DNA of 64,000 bases, taken from positions 58,809 through 122,808 of the forward strand of contig SIJG01000201.1 in assembly GCA_023374025.1 (NCBI GenBank), in the 5' to 3' direction. The notes under the pieces were generated by a model. That model was not told where the DNA came from. It ran no database searches and saw nothing but the letters and a program-made list of their open reading frames with translations. How positions within the stretch are numbered: position 1 is the stretch's first letter; every line of letters starts with the position of its first letter. Positions 48,365 through 60,041 of the stretch are shown in pieces. Position numbers and translations under genes: made by a program. Origin of the DNA: Heterodera schachtii. Its lineage: Eukaryota > Nematoda > Chromadorea > Rhabditida > Heteroderidae.

Positions 48365-49940
48365 AAAAAAAATCAATTTCACCGCGATCTTTCTGGAATG
48401 GTTCACATCAACGTCAATTTTTAAATCCTAAAATTGAGCAAAAAAAATAACAAAAAAATATATTTTCTAAAAACATATTTTCAAATAAATATTAATTTAA
48501 TGCAACTAAATAAGTAAAATTTTGATTAAAATTCCGTTTTTAATTATAATATAATAAATTAAAACAAATAATGTAGTTATAATCTAAATATATGTCAGAA
48601 TTATTCCCTGATCAGATTATGCGTTCCGTCATCAAATTCAATAATTAATCATGCAGCAAACTGGCCATATTTTTCTGATATAATTAAAGATTTATTTTTG
48701 TATAAACTAAATATTATAATGAATAAAACAAAGACAAAATAAGAAAAATAATTACTCAGTCTTAAAATTTATTATTTTATAAACATGAACAATTTTAATA
48801 AAAAAAACCAAAAATTCTTCAAAATAACTAAAAATTTATTAATTAACGAAATAAATTCTTTAAATGATTATCGGTAAAATTAACATTATAAATAAGGGGC
48901 GATAAATAGGTCATTAATCTCGAAATTTTATTAACTTTAGCTAAAAAATAAAATTTTATTAAAATTAGAAAAGTTATTAAAAGAAGTCATAATAGAAATT
49001 CATAATTTAAAAAATTTTAACTACTTAAATTGAAAAGAAAGTATTATGAAATTGAATGACTGCAATTAAGTATTAAGGCTGGAATGAAACAAATAGTGCT
49101 GCCCGAGATTTAAAAATGAATACATTTGAGTTAAAGCAAGAAACAAATAATCAAAAATTAAAAAAGATTTATATAACTCAATTCAAATTTAATTTACAGA
49201 AAAATAAATAATAAATTGTTAAATTAATAATCATTCACCAAATATAATATTCTTAATTTATATTAAAACTTTTATTAATTATTTATTTTTAAACGTTTTT
49301 CCTAACAATTTTTTTAAATTATTTTAAATTGCAATGTGAATTCAATTTTTCATTTCTTGTTTGCTCCGTGAAGAAAAATAAGCTTTTTTTCGCCAGAAAT
49401 GTTCAAATGCTCAGTCACAAACATAGCCATGAAATTATTTCAAAAATGAAAATAATAAAATAAAAATTCTTATTTTACCAAACTTTGTGTAATAATTAAC
49501 AATTAGAAAAGTAATTTAAAGGTTGCAAAATGACCGCCTCAATCATATTTTGGGGGTTAAAACATAACCAAGATTTTTTATCTGCTTAAAAAAATAAATT
49601 AAAAAACTAAACTTCTTAAATAAATTTTTAATTGTGCGAACATTTTTGTGACACAATTTATAGATGGTCAAATTTTAATATAAAAATAGAAAGAATATTC
49701 TTTATCACTAATATTTATCCATTTAGATAATAATTAAAAAATTTTTTAAATAAAATTTAAAAACGGAATTTCAATCAAAATTTCACTTATTTAGTTGCAT
49801 TAAATTGATTTATTTATTTTTTATTTGAAAATACGTTTATAGAAATACGTTTTTTTTTGTCTGTTTTTTTTGCTCAATTTTAAGGTATAAAAAATTGACG
49901 TTTATGTAAACCATTCCAGAAGGATCGCGATGACATTGTT
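48365..49940. mobile_element. Probable non-autonomous DNA transposon with inverted ends of about 180 bp
   Basis: The left end, about 48365-48545, and right end, about 49757-49940, are inverted copies. In mirror order they share CACCGCGATC against GATCGCGATG, TGGAATGGTT against AACCATTCCA, CGTCAATTTTT against AAAAATTGACG, CTAAATAAGTnAAATTTTGA and CGGAATTT. Identity is moderate with indels, so the copy is old. The 1.2-kb interior has no coding frame. I could not find a convincing target-site duplication. A simple inverted duplication is the alternative. Confidence 0.6.
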
Positions 49941-51980
49941 TTTTGTAGGTTTTATAATTTTTTTGAAATTTCCTTATTTCCATATTGTCATGGTTCCCTT
50001 CTGTCCCCATTAATATTTGTATTTCCCGAATTTCCTCTCCCCGATTTTTGGGATTAATATTTTACTTATTACAATAACCTACGGAAATAAAAACAATATT
50101 AAATTACAAAGCGTAAACCTAAAATTCCTAGGTTTTCAGGGCCGCCGATCATGAATCATTTCGAACCCTTCGAACCCGTGTCTTTCACGTAATTATCAAA
50201 TGAACCCGTGATTTTTGAGGGTCAATGGCAACTCTGTACAATATAATTTGTACAAAATAAAGCTTAAGCCTAGACCTATCCTTAGTCATTGTACTTTTGA
50301 CTATTGTACGAATTGTCATACACCGATTTTTCTTTACTTTATTAAATTTTGTTTACTTATTTTTAAAACAAATTTTCCTTTTTTCCTTTTACACGATTTT
50401 CTAATATTTTTATAAATTTTTTGCTAGTGGTTTTTTCGTATTTTTTAAGTTGTTGAACTTTTCACCAAAACGTCGGCGCCAAAAATGACCTGCTGGGTCC
50501 TTTTCCCTACAATTCAAATGTTCCAGCGATATGAGAAAAGCGTTTGCACTCAGACCAATCAATTAATGACTCGGTCATTCATTTCCATCCAAAAATTATT
50601 TTATTTTATTCATGTACAAAAAAAATCAGGGCAAAAAAACTAGGTTTTTGAGTTCCTTCTGGCCATAACTTTTTTGAAACATAATGAAAATTTTTGAAAT
50701 TTTGCCTATTAATAATAATAAACACATAAAGCTATCGAACAACATCAAGAAATACATGGTCCAAAAATATATTTAAATTATAATTTTTTCATAAAAAAAA
50801 ATAAATATTTGAATATTTACTTAATTGATCATTTTGCACATATTAAATTGAATATTGATTTATTGCATATTTAAAATAATTATTTTTTATTGCGATTGAA
50901 TATAAATTTTCATTTCTATTCATCTAAATTTTATTTAACGCTCTTCAACTAAAAGTTCATTAGTTTTTTATTTTTCTTTTATAGATTTGTGACTAATTTT
51001 GAGAATTAATCATTCACATTTTGAGGTCCTGGTTCAAATCCAACAATTTTTTTTGATTTTTATTTCATATTTTTTTGTATTTGATTGTTTTTCGTTTAAG
51101 CTGTCATCAATAAAGTGAGTATTTTGTTGATATTATAAAAGAATTACGGTATTTATAGAATTTTAAATTTCTCTTCATTATTCATCTTAATTGATTATTA
51201 TTGAATTTACTAATTTTTTTGGTATATTTCCAGTATATAAATATTTAATTTTCGTCAGTTAATTATTTATTTTTTTAAAAACATATTTTGAAGAACAGTT
51301 AATTTTGTTCTAAATATTTTTTCATTGACACAGAGCCAATTATTTTTTCTTTTCCTTATTTGACGTTATTTTATTTTGTATAATTTTTAAATTTGTAATT
51401 TTTCATTTTGCCTTTTTGTTCATTTTAATAAAATTTATGTGTCATTTATTATTATTGCCTTAATGCCAAACTTTTAAAATGTGTGAATGTTATTGTTGTC
51501 ATTACATTTTAACTTTTTCCTTGTCCACTTCTAAAAAATTAATGCACATTTGTTGTGCAGCGCTTATTTGGCGTTTCATTTAGTTTTTTTAATTTTTTAT
51601 TAATTAGTCACTTTATTATAAAATAATTTTATTTTAAAGAATATTTCATTATAATAAAGGTCTAATTAGTATTTATTATATTAATTTTTTGTTTATAATT
51701 TTGATCCAAATTAATTTCTGTCAAAATTGGTTTTTGTAAATGGTCACCAAACGCATTTAATTAAATGAATTTGGTTATTTTTTTATGTTTTGCCTGTTTT
51801 CAATATTATTTGAGCATATTTTAATTTAATTTCCTTTATCATTTTTTTATATTTTCGATAATTTGGAATTAGGCCGTTACGGTATTTATTTTTACAAATT
51901 AATAATTTATTTATTTTTTTAATAGTGTTAAGTTTTAAAAACGTTTAATATTTTTGGTATTAATATGCGTGTTTTAAAAA
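49941..51980. other. Non-coding DNA with scattered less-biased patches
   Basis: No gene supported. CTAAAATTCCTAGG and repeated CGAACCC words occur at 50119-50210. The patch 50460-50600 (AAACGTCGGCGCCAAAAATG, CACTCAGACCAATCAATTAA) may be the remains of a small element. The 66-codon plus frame at 50215-50415 becomes Phe/Leu-rich and has no domain. Confidence 0.5.
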
Positions 51981-53048
51981 AAATTATAATTGATGAAATA
52001 TTATTTTGACAAAAAAATTATTAATATTAATTATAATCTGTGTAATTTTTGCATTTTTGTGCCAAAATATTTTTCTAATAATGAACAAAAAATTCATACG
52101 ATAATTGGAAAATCTTAATCAATGATCTTGAATCAGTAATATTTAAAATTAAAAATACTTTTATTTTCTATTTTAATAATCAATAGGTCAATATATTTAC
52201 TTCTTCGTTGCATTTTCAAATTTGATAAATATTTATTTATTTATTTTATTTAATACAGTTATTTAAAAATAAACCTTCAAAAATTTAATAATAGAAAAAT
52301 TTTAAATTGCAATGAAACATTAAAAGTAAAGTTTGACAAATATTAAAAACTGAAAAAGCTAACAAAATTAAGAAACTTTGAATTAATATCACACAAAAAT
52401 AAATATTTGGAAAATGCGAATTTAAAATATTAAACCTTTTATTGTATGATTTTTGAATTATTCCGAATTTTTATTGGCTTTTTTAGTAATAATTTTTTTT
52501 CAATTTTTATTTGCTGTAACTCGATGATTGCTAGCGTAAATATCTCGTGGGTCCTTGGCAGTTTATTATTTATAGCTTTCATTATTTAAATAAATAAACA
52601 TTTTTGCTCATTATAATTAATTTTATTCGTAATTATAAAAACGGTAAAAAACTAATTCTAAAATTTGAGAAGCTAAATTCATTATTTGATTTTTATTTAA
52701 TAGTTTAATTACTTTATATCATTTGGTTTTTCTCACTTAATTTTTGTAATTATAATGAGATATTTTGTCCAACGTTATTCTTGACGTAGCTGCGGGCGAA
52801 ATAAATTCTTTTCTTCAAGTTATGGGCACTGATATAAAGTGCGGTTTTGTTCTTTCATATTTTCGTAGGTCGAACTTTTATTTATTTTCCATCCAATTAA
52901 ATGTAGAATTGGTAATAAAAGATAATTCATTATTTAAATCATATTTTTGTTTTGAAATTAAATGGTATGTTTGTTTTAATTTTTTTATTGTTTGTTAATT
53001 TTGGTATATTTTATTCAAAAAAATCAAAAGAGTATATTTCATCATAGT
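51981..53048 (+). repeat. Direct duplication, copy 1 (partner 53681-54890)
   Basis: The block is collinear with 53681-54890, and the last 460 bases are nearly identical (for example ATTCGTAATTATAAAAACGG, TTGACGTAGCTGCGGGC, GGTCGAACTTTTATTTATTT). Copy 1 has about 290 bases at 52081-52368 that copy 2 lacks, while copy 2 has about 430 extra at 54002-54431. The 77-codon frame at 52765-52998 is broken in copy 2 by a TAA just after TGCGGGC and by indels, so it is not a gene. Confidence 0.85.
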
Positions 53049-53680
53049 GCAAGAAAAAATTTTGCAAAAATTTATTCAACATTATGTAATAATATTAATT
53101 AAATAATACAATTAATCATATTTTTAAAATAAACATTGTAATAAAATAAATATCTAATAATTTTTTACCAATTTAATGAAATTCGAAATAACCACTACAA
53201 ATATTTAATAAGATATATTTTGTTATTTTTAATACATTAACAAAAATGTTTTTTTTAAATAATTTCTTAATATTTTTCATGTAAAATTCAGGAACAAGCA
53301 AATAATATACTCAAAAATTAAATTATTTAAGTTGAAATTATGAGATAATCAGTTTCGTCACGACTCATGATACATTTCGTCGAAATCATTTATTTTATAG
53401 TAAATTAACTTTCCATGGAATATTTTCATCTTGCGAAGAATAACTGTGTTTTGAATGTAGTTGGTGAGGCCAATACTCTTTTTTCCGTTATTTGTTGAAG
53501 TAAATAAATAATTTATACTTAATTTTACTGCATTTTTTTATTGACCAATTTGCAAAATCATTTTTATTAATTAATTTGTGTTTTTATATTTAATCAATTT
53601 TTTAATAGATTTAACTTACCTATTAGCCTCATTTATTACTTGAAAACCAAATGTTTTAGGTCAATTTATTTTAATGTATA
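53049..53680. other. Spacer between the two duplicated copies
   Basis: A/T-rich, without a coding frame or a repeat that I can trace elsewhere in the window. Confidence 0.55.
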
Positions 53681-54890
53681 TCTATAATTGTTGAAATATT
53701 ATTTTGCAAAAAAATTTATTAATATTCATTATGTAATCTGTGTAATTTTTGCATTTTTGTACCAAAATATTTTTCTAATTTAAGAAATTTTGAATAAATA
53801 TCACACAAAAATAAATATTTAGAAAAGCGAATTTAAAATATTAAGATTTTTATTATATGATTTTTGAATTATTCCGAATTATTAATGGCTTTTTTAGTAA
53901 TAATTTTTTATTCAATTTTTATTTGCTGTAACTCGATTATTGCTAGCGTAAATATCTCGTGGTTTCTTGGCAGTTTATTATTTATAGCTTTCATTATTTA
54001 AAGATAGCAGCGTTCTCACAACTGTTCTTTCATATTTATTTGTTTTACAATAATTCTTTTCTAATTGAATTATAGATAATTTTGAAAGTAATATTCTTCA
54101 AAAAATAATTTATCTTATGTTTTATGTATTAAAATTTATCTTTTATTAAAGCATTTTTGTTTTAATTGGTGAGTCCTCGCAGTGTTCAAAATGCAATAAA
54201 TTGAAAGATATTTTCAAATTACACTAAATGATGCATTGTTCATTTAATTACAGAAATTTTAATTTTTAATTATTTTTAAAATTATATTTTCAAATTTTTC
54301 AATTTTATTTTAATGTAGCTTATAATGATTTTTTTACCAGCATATTTAATCTCTCGTAATTTTAACATTTTAAACCAAAATAATTTTTTTTAAATTTCAT
54401 TTTTTAACAAATTTTATTGTATTATATCTATAAAATAAATAAACATTTTTGCTCATTATAATTAATTTTATTCGTAATTATAAAAACGGTAAAAAACTAA
54501 TTCTAAAATTTGAGAAGCTAAATTCATTATTTGATTTTTATTTAATAGTTTATTTACTTTATATCATTTGGTTTTTCTCACTTAATTTTTGTAATTATAA
54601 TGAGATATTTTGTCCAACGTTATTCTTGACGTAGCTGCGGGCTAAATAAATTCTTTTTCTTCAAGTTGGGCACAGATATAAAGTGCGGTTTTGTTCTTTC
54701 ATATTTTCGTAGGTCGAACTTTTATTTATTTTCCATCCAATTAAATGTAGAATTGGTAATAAAAGATAATTCATTATTTAAATCATATTTTTGTTTTGAA
54801 ATTAAATGGTATGTTTGTTTTAATTTTTTTATTGTTTGTTAATTTTGGTTATTTTATTCAAAAAAATCAAAAGAGTATATTTCATCATAG
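53681..54890 (+). repeat. Direct duplication, copy 2 (partner 51981-53048)
   Basis: Second copy of the block above, about 0.6 kb after the end of copy 1. The 61-codon frame at 54449-54634 exists only because of local indels and is not shared with copy 1. Confidence 0.85.
54002..54431. other. Segment present only in duplication copy 2
   Basis: About 430 bases interrupt the alignment with copy 1 between ATTTAAA and AAATAAATAAAC. Either this was inserted into copy 2 or lost from copy 1. No inverted ends or target duplication are clear. Confidence 0.45.
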
Positions 54891-55809
54891 GTATTAAACA
54901 GTAATAAAAAGCAACAAATATTAAATTTATACTGATTTTTTCAAACAAAATCTTTGAAATAATTATTGTTTATCTTCAAAAGTTAAATCAATTTTTTGGA
55001 AATATTTTTAAGATTTTGATTTTACAAATTAAATTTTACTTTTTTTAATTTTTAATAATTAAACTTAATTTTCGTTGTATTTGGAATCAGTAAATCATTA
55101 ATTTAACATTATGAAATTTTTTAATTAAACATTGTTAAAGAAATAAAAAAAAGACAAAATATTAAGATGAATAAAATTAAGAAAAAAAAATAATATTTCA
55201 TTAAAACATATAACCAATTATAATCACGGAAAATTGACCTATAAATTATGGTATTATATATTATTGTATAATATTTATTAATAATAAATATCGTCCAATA
55301 TTTTATTTAGTTTTTATAAATTCACGAATACGTCATTAATTTCAAAATCTTTTCTTATTACAAATAAAAAAAAATATTTAGAAAATAATGCAGAAATAAA
55401 TAAATAATTTAAAAAAATTAGATATAAAAAATCAAATATATGGAGTGAAAAATGAAAAATAATAGAATAATTATTTTTAATATAAAAACACTAAATTTAA
55501 TAAAGCAATAACCAATTTTTATGCTTATGAAAATTTGGAAAACAAATCTTTGAAATTAAAAAATAATAATTTTTAAATAAATATTTAGAAAATTGTTTGC
55601 ATAAACTAATGAATTGAAAAAATTAAAAATTAATGCAAAAATATAAATGAAAAAATAATAATATTTGTTTAATAAAAAATAAAATTAAAATTATATTATA
55701 TTAAGCAAAAATAAATTAATTTAATAATCAAAGCATACCAGCTAAGTAAGTAATTAATTTAATGGAGAAAGGTTAAAATACAAATTTTGCATATATTGTA
55801 TCATTTGTC
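54891..55809. other. A/T-rich non-coding DNA
   Basis: Nothing identifiable; almost pure A/T runs. Confidence 0.6.
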
Positions 55810-57055
55810 ATAGTATAATTAAACAAAAATAATTAAATGGTTAGAATATAATAAAAAAATATTATTTAAACATTATTTATTTCAATTTATCATTCCTCGA
55901 ATAAATTTTTTAATTTATATCACCAATGTTATGATAATGTTATTAATTACTGCATTAATATAGACAAATAATTGTTTGAAATGCTTCATTTACTGATTAT
56001 ATTTCTTTAATAAAATTTAAATTTACTACTTTTTGTTTTATCTTTATTTTTCATTTGATTTAAAAAATCAATTCAGTTCTAAATAAATGAAAAATAAAAA
56101 TATTTAATTTGGACAATAATTATATTATAAATAATTTTGATGCATTCGTGAAACACAATGGAGCAAATTATTTAATTGACCAATAAGTTCAAAATAAATA
56201 AACAAGAGAAGAATTGTTAGAAAAATTAGAAAAAATTGGAATAGAGACAAGCACAGACAATGAGATATAGAAGTTTATTAATAATAATTAACAAAATAAT
56301 TTTAAATTTATGAAATGAATTGACAAAAACAAATCTCGGATAATGATGATTTTTCACAGATAACAGAAACATGCTAAAATAAGTTATCATAATATTAATA
56401 TTTTATAATATCGAGATTATTTTAAACAACTGTTGATAATTTCTGTTTGCATAGCCATGATGAATTTTATAAAAAAAACAAAAAATAATTATAAAAATTT
56501 TTTGAATTTATTATGACATGTCTTTTTTATTTATTTTCATCAAAACAGATTAAAATTATTATTTTCTGAAGTACGTGCAAAAATTGAAAAGAAAATGAAA
56601 ATGAATAACAAAATTTTTCAATAATAATACAATATTTTGGATTAAAAAGCATCATTAAATTTTCTTAATTTTTGTTTTATTTAAAGTTTTTTAAATTTTT
56701 TTACATTTAACTCTATTGTTAAATATATTTATTTTTTAAATTTAATTTAATATTTCTTAAATATTTTAAAACTTTTTATAACAAAATTTTTATCTATTCC
56801 TTAATATAAATTACTAAGAAATTTAATTTAATTTTTGCATAAAATATAGAAAATTAATTACATAAATATTATGGAATAACCAAAGAAAGCCGTGCCAACA
56901 CAGTTTGTCAGAGCATTGCTCATGATAAATATAAGTTAAATAAAAAAAAGTTTGAATAGATTTCTTTATACACAAAAAATGATTTATATAGTCAACTTAA
57001 ATATCTTATTAGAATACCATAAAAATAATAAATAAATAATTAATTAAGATGACAA
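55810..57055 (-). repeat. Dispersed repeat, inverted copy of 11910-13595
   Basis: This is the partner of the repeat at 11910-13595, in opposite orientation, matching from TTAATTATTTTTGTTTAA near its left end to TACCATAAAAATAATAAATA near its right end. It lacks the roughly 300-base insert found in the other copy. Confidence 0.75.
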
Positions 57056-57357
57056 AAGTAAATTTATAAAATTTAAAACTTATTTATAATTTATATTTTT
57101 ATTAAAGACAATTATGAATGCAAATGAGAATTCACTTCCAATTGTAATAGAAATTAATTTTATTTATTTAAAAATATACAATTTTTTAAAATTCACTTAA
57201 TCAAATTTCAATATAATCTAAAGCAGACAAAAGTTTTACGTAAATCAGGCAAATTCAATATAATAAAACAATCATAGAAATTTTATTTAAATATTTTTAA
57301 ATTTTAGCACTACTTAAAATAGTTATGACGCGACACCATATATTCAAAAATAACTTA

Positions 57358-57365
57358 AAATAAAA
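57358..57365 (+). repeat. Left target-site duplication (AAATAAAA)
   Basis: Eight bases, AAATAAAA, are repeated directly at 57996-58003, immediately outside the element ends. Because the sequence is so A/T-rich the match alone is weak; its exact position at the GGCG...CGCC ends is what supports it. Confidence 0.6.
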
Positions 57366-57995
57366 GGCGACATGAAGTTTGGGCACCGGGAAGTTTGGGC
57401 ACCAGAGTAAGGGATTTCAAAAAAATAAAACAAAATAAATATATAAAAATATTATATAAATCATTAAATTTAGTAAATTTTAACAACCCTTTGCTTAAAA
57501 ATTTATATGTTCTTGAAAATTAAAAAATTTATGTAGTGAAACCTGGAAATCTTATTATTTAGTCAATTCTTACGGTTGTTTAAACGTAGAGTTAAAGTGT
57601 TCTAGTTTCTGTTTGGACTTAGCCTGAATACCGGCTTAGTTGGGCCCGAAATTACAAGAAACCTGTCTAATTCTATTTAAACTCATAAATTTTTAAGTCT
57701 TGAACAAACCGAGCCTTGTAAGGTTTTAAATTATAAATAATACAATAATACATATTTATGGCATTAATATAGAATGAATGGTAATGAGCTAATGAGTTTA
57801 GCAAAAACAAGCTTGGTTAATCGAGTGAATATTCGTTAAAAAACTTTATATTCCTAATTTGATCAAATTTACTATGCCTTTAAATTAGATTGTTGCAATT
57901 TATAGACAATTAAAATATTTTTATTTTTTATATCTTTAATTTGGTGCCCAAACTTCCCGGTGCCCAAATTCCTGGTGCCCAAACTTCCGCCCGCC
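57366..57995. mobile_element. Second Foldback-like element with tandem sub-repeats in its ends
   Basis: The element is 630 bp, begins GGCG and ends CGCC. Its left end has two tandem units around GAAGTTTGGGCACCGG (57373-57406). Its right end has three inverted ones around CCGGTGCCCAAACTTCC (about 57950-57989). The interior is A/T-rich and holds no coding frame. It is inserted in a copy of the 18541-type dispersed repeat, which has no such insertion at 18541, so the insertion is later than the spread of that repeat. The sub-repeat sequence is unrelated to that of the 8036-8668 element, though the length and plan are alike. An 8-bp duplication is typical of hAT and P superfamilies, but no transposase is present to settle the family. 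Confidence 0.8.
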
Positions 57996-58003
57996 AAATA
58001 AAA
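57996..58003 (+). repeat. Right target-site duplication (AAATAAAA)
   Basis: Direct copy of 57358-57365 just outside the right end of the element. Confidence 0.6.
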
Positions 58004-58054
58004 TGACATATATTAATTTTTTATTTCGGAGAAATAATTTATATTTTAAGAAAA

Positions 58055-58119
58055 TTCGCACTACGGTAACGCTCTTTCATCTCAAAGGCCAAGGGTTCAC
58101 GCGAGCGATATGTGCCAGT
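58055..58119 (+). ncRNA. Weak tRNA-like module, second copy
   Basis: TTCGCACTACGGTAACGC, then CTTT/AAAG closing a 7-base loop, then GGCCAAGGGTTCAC, arranged like the D-, anticodon and T-arms. No acceptor stem can be drawn and the loop lacks the usual T33. It is more tRNA-like than the 18647 copy but still not a gene. Confidence 0.35.
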
Positions 58120-60002
58120 AGAAAATTTAAAATATATATAATTTTTAAGCAAAAAATTAATTACATTTAATAAATTCCAATAATCAAAATCACATAATGT
58201 ACTTAAGTAAATTCAAAATTAGCTTTTAATATCTTAAACAAATATAGATTTATTGAATTGTCCATAAGAGTTTATGGTTTCGCTCTCGAAAAGTACAAAT
58301 ATTTCTTAAAGTGCCTTTTATAAGATTCAGTATGAATATGTGTTAGCATTTTTCTCACATTTATATCCGTTAGTTTTTAATGAGTTTAGATGGTTATCCG
58401 AATATAGTAGCGCACAAATTTAATATATTAAATTAAATAAACAATAATTAAATAAACAAAATAAATGTAATTTAATTACAAAATAGTAATTAAAATAAAC
58501 AAAAAAATTTTAAAAGTTTGTTTTAAATTATTAATTTGAAGTGTGCAGCTTGAATTAGCATAAAGTGTTAATATTCCTTAAAATCTTTCAAGATAAAATT
58601 GGAATAAGTATAATTTTAAAATTAAAAAAAATACGATAATTTAACCCATAAAAATTATTATGATTGCTTAATATTTTTTAGTATAATAAAAAATAAATAT
58701 AAATAAATTCAAAATATTTATGAAAAAAATTCCTATAAATGATAATATTAAATCAGGAAAAATAAATTAGTTTATTTAAAACAGTATAAAAAAGATTTTA
58801 TATAATATAAATTTATTATTCGTCAATTGCAAAAAATGAAGTTTAATTACTTTTATAATTCTTTAATTTTTTGAATATTTAATAAATATTCAAATAATAA
58901 GAGTCATAAAAAAGATAAACAAATTAATATTTAACTTTTAAACTCTTGAATTCTTTATAAATACCCAAATTAATAGTGAACATAAAAAGAAACCAGTGCA
59001 AGAAAATATTTTAAAAATAATCTTTTAGAAAAATGAACAAAAAATAATAAATAAAGGAGAAATAGTATCAATTTATTTTATTTTACCCATTTTTTCGAAC
59101 CCTTGGCGGAATTTAAGAAATGCATTTGCACCCACAAAACTGCGAGTTGAAAAACTACACGAAACTTCCATGAAATGAAAAAAGAATTTAAAAAGGTATA
59201 TTTCTTATGGAAACATGGTAATAAACAATAAGAATTTTATTTTTTATGCTTAATAAAAAAAATAGCTTTTAAATTAATTTTCCGAGTTTTTTGTAATGAA
59301 TTAAAAAGTAATAAGTCAAAGAAAATCGAAAGAAACTAATTGAAAGGAAATAAATATTGAACGTAAATTTACTTTAAATTGAACTAAATATTAAATAAAG
59401 GAGATATATCTTAGTTATTTATTATTTTTAATTGATTTTATAAATATTCAATATTACGGAATTATTTGTTTTATAGGTGCTGTGACAAAGCTACAAAAGT
59501 ATCAATAATAGAAATATTTAATTTTCATTATTATCTTAGTTTTATTTGCTAAATAATTTTGTTTATTTTTTTTCTTAAGTGCCTTAAGGGTTCTTATAAA
59601 TTCATCAGCCCACTTTTCAAATCCATGGCACCATTTTTCGAAAAACGAATTTAATTTATCTTATTTAAACAAAATTAGTCGTAATAAAATAATCCTATAT
59701 AATTTTAAGTATCTTTTGCAAATTTGTAATATTCTTATGCAAGGTGCTAAAAATGGGAAAATATGTGTCAAAAAGTTCCAAATTTAGTATGTAAAATAAC
59801 AAAATTTTATTCAAAAAATAACAAACTTATGCCAAATTTATATTGAGATAAAATAATTTTTAAAATCACATAGTCTTGTCAAGAAATAAATAAATAAACT
59901 TGGAAGACGAATTTTTGATCAGTTTTCACATATTCTTGCTTTAGAGACGAGAATTAATCGTTGTTGTATATTTTTTTAGAGATTCATGCGTTTTTCGGCA
60001 TT

Positions 60003-60041
60003 GGACGGTTCAGTCCCAAAACCATTTGGACACTTCAGTCC
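60003..60041 (+). repeat. Two tandem units of TTGGAC...CAGTCCCA
   Basis: TTGGACGGTTCAGTCCCA is followed at once by TTTGGACACTTCAGTCCCA after a short AAACCA spacer. This may be a small remnant of a sub-repeat-bearing element end, but no partner is visible. Confidence 0.4.

Larger units (their letters stand above)
57258..58930 (+). repeat. Dispersed repeat, direct copy of 18541-19540, interrupted
   Basis: Matches 18541-19540 on both sides of an inserted element: before it at CAATATAATAAAACAATCAT to TTAGCACTACTTAAAA, and after it from AATTTATATTTTAAGAAAAT through the GCACTACGGTAACGC module to AATATTTAACTTTTAA. Besides the 630-bp insertion, about 100 further bases around the insertion site are not in the other copy. 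Confidence 0.75.

Noticed and set aside
52765..52998. 77-codon open frame as a gene
   Set aside because: Its duplicate in copy 2 has a stop and several indels, so there is no sign of coding constraint.
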